A stretch of 21,995 bases of DNA from an uncultured Bacillaceae bacterium (GTDB lineage: Bacteria; Bacillota; Bacilli; Bacillales; Pradoshiaceae): positions 1-21,995 of the forward strand of contig CAJGCH010000017.1 of assembly GCA_904501845.1 (NCBI GenBank). The letters run 5' to 3'. A model generated the notes under the pieces. It made no database searches. It was not told where the DNA came from and saw nothing but the letters and a program-made list of their open reading frames with translations. Below, one piece after another: positions 21,828 to 21,995 of the stretch (position 1 is its first letter; every line of letters begins with the position of its first letter). The position numbers and the translations under genes are program-made.

Positions 21828-21995
21828 TCAGCTCCGGTTTGCAAAGATAATGACTTCAGAATGTTATTCTGAAGTCATTATATTTGCAAACCAGAGCTGA
21901 TTATAGTTGGTCGCTTCCAAACATGTTTTTGAAAGCTTGCAAGTTCGTATCGCGGTTTAATGCTGCGATAGAGGTTGTCAATGGGATACCCTTTG
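21733..21995. repeat. Terminal 130-bp inverted repeat of the sdhB end
   Basis: Bases 21733-21862 and 21866-21995 are reverse complements with three mismatches (21743/21985, 21835/21893, 21846/21882) and a 3-base loop at 21863-21865. The right arm is a back-to-front copy of the last 95 bases of sdhB plus its 3' flank. It runs to the window edge. A perfect-length palindrome like this is unstable in living cells, so an assembly or library fold-back is the likeliest cause. Confidence 0.95.
21848..21885. terminator. Probable sdhB terminator core inside the terminal palindrome
   Basis: TAATGACTTCAGAAT (21848-21862) pairs perfectly with ATTCTGAAGTCATTA (21866-21880) around loop GTT, with TATTTG after it. 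Position and size suit a native terminator 20 bases after the sdhB stop. Because the palindrome continues far beyond it into sdhB sequence, only this core is likely to be original. Confidence 0.5.

Overview
The window is a stretch of core chromosome from a member of the Bacillaceae. Almost every protein reads as a close relative of its Bacillus subtilis counterpart, and the gene order follows the B. subtilis rnhC-zapA-yshB-polX-mutS2-lcfA-fadR-fadB-etfB-etfA-trxA-uvrC-yslB-sdhCAB block. Ribosome binding sites are strong (AGGAGG type), TTG starts are common (lmrA, zapA, lcfA, uvrC), and rho-independent terminators with long U tracts are frequent. I cannot name the genus from the sequence alone.

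Layout. Bases 1-370 hold palindromic intergenic repeats and a strong terminator. Next comes an lmrA-lmrB type cassette (TetR repressor plus 14-helix-type MFS exporter) with recognisable LmrA/QdoR operators; B. subtilis does not have it at this place. rnhC (minus) diverges from zapA-cvpA (plus). These are followed by polX-mutS2 and a 27-residue membrane peptide. A minus-strand DinB-like/GNAT fusion gene comes next. The fatty-acid degradation block follows: lcfA, fadR, fadB, etfB and etfA, with a FadR operator over the fadR promoter. trxA and uvrC follow, then yslB on the minus strand, then sdhC-sdhA-sdhB.

How the genes work together. lcfA activates fatty acids to acyl-CoA, fadB hydrates enoyl-CoA, and etfBA takes electrons from acyl-CoA dehydrogenation. 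FadR represses the set until long-chain acyl-CoA appears. SdhCAB passes succinate electrons to menaquinone through a di-heme cytochrome b. rnhC, polX, mutS2 and uvrC are genome-maintenance genes, and zapA supports the division ring.

Unusual points. The last 263 bases form a near-perfect inverted repeat: the end of sdhB is repeated in reverse complement around a 3-base loop, with three mismatches in 130 pairs. This looks more like a fold-back at an assembly end than real chromosome structure, but it needs checking. Other points of interest are the 1-314 repeats, the DinB-GNAT fusion, the microprotein in the place where B. subtilis has yshE, and the absence of lysC between uvrC and yslB. I found no mobile element, CRISPR array, tRNA, rRNA or clearly new multi-gene system.
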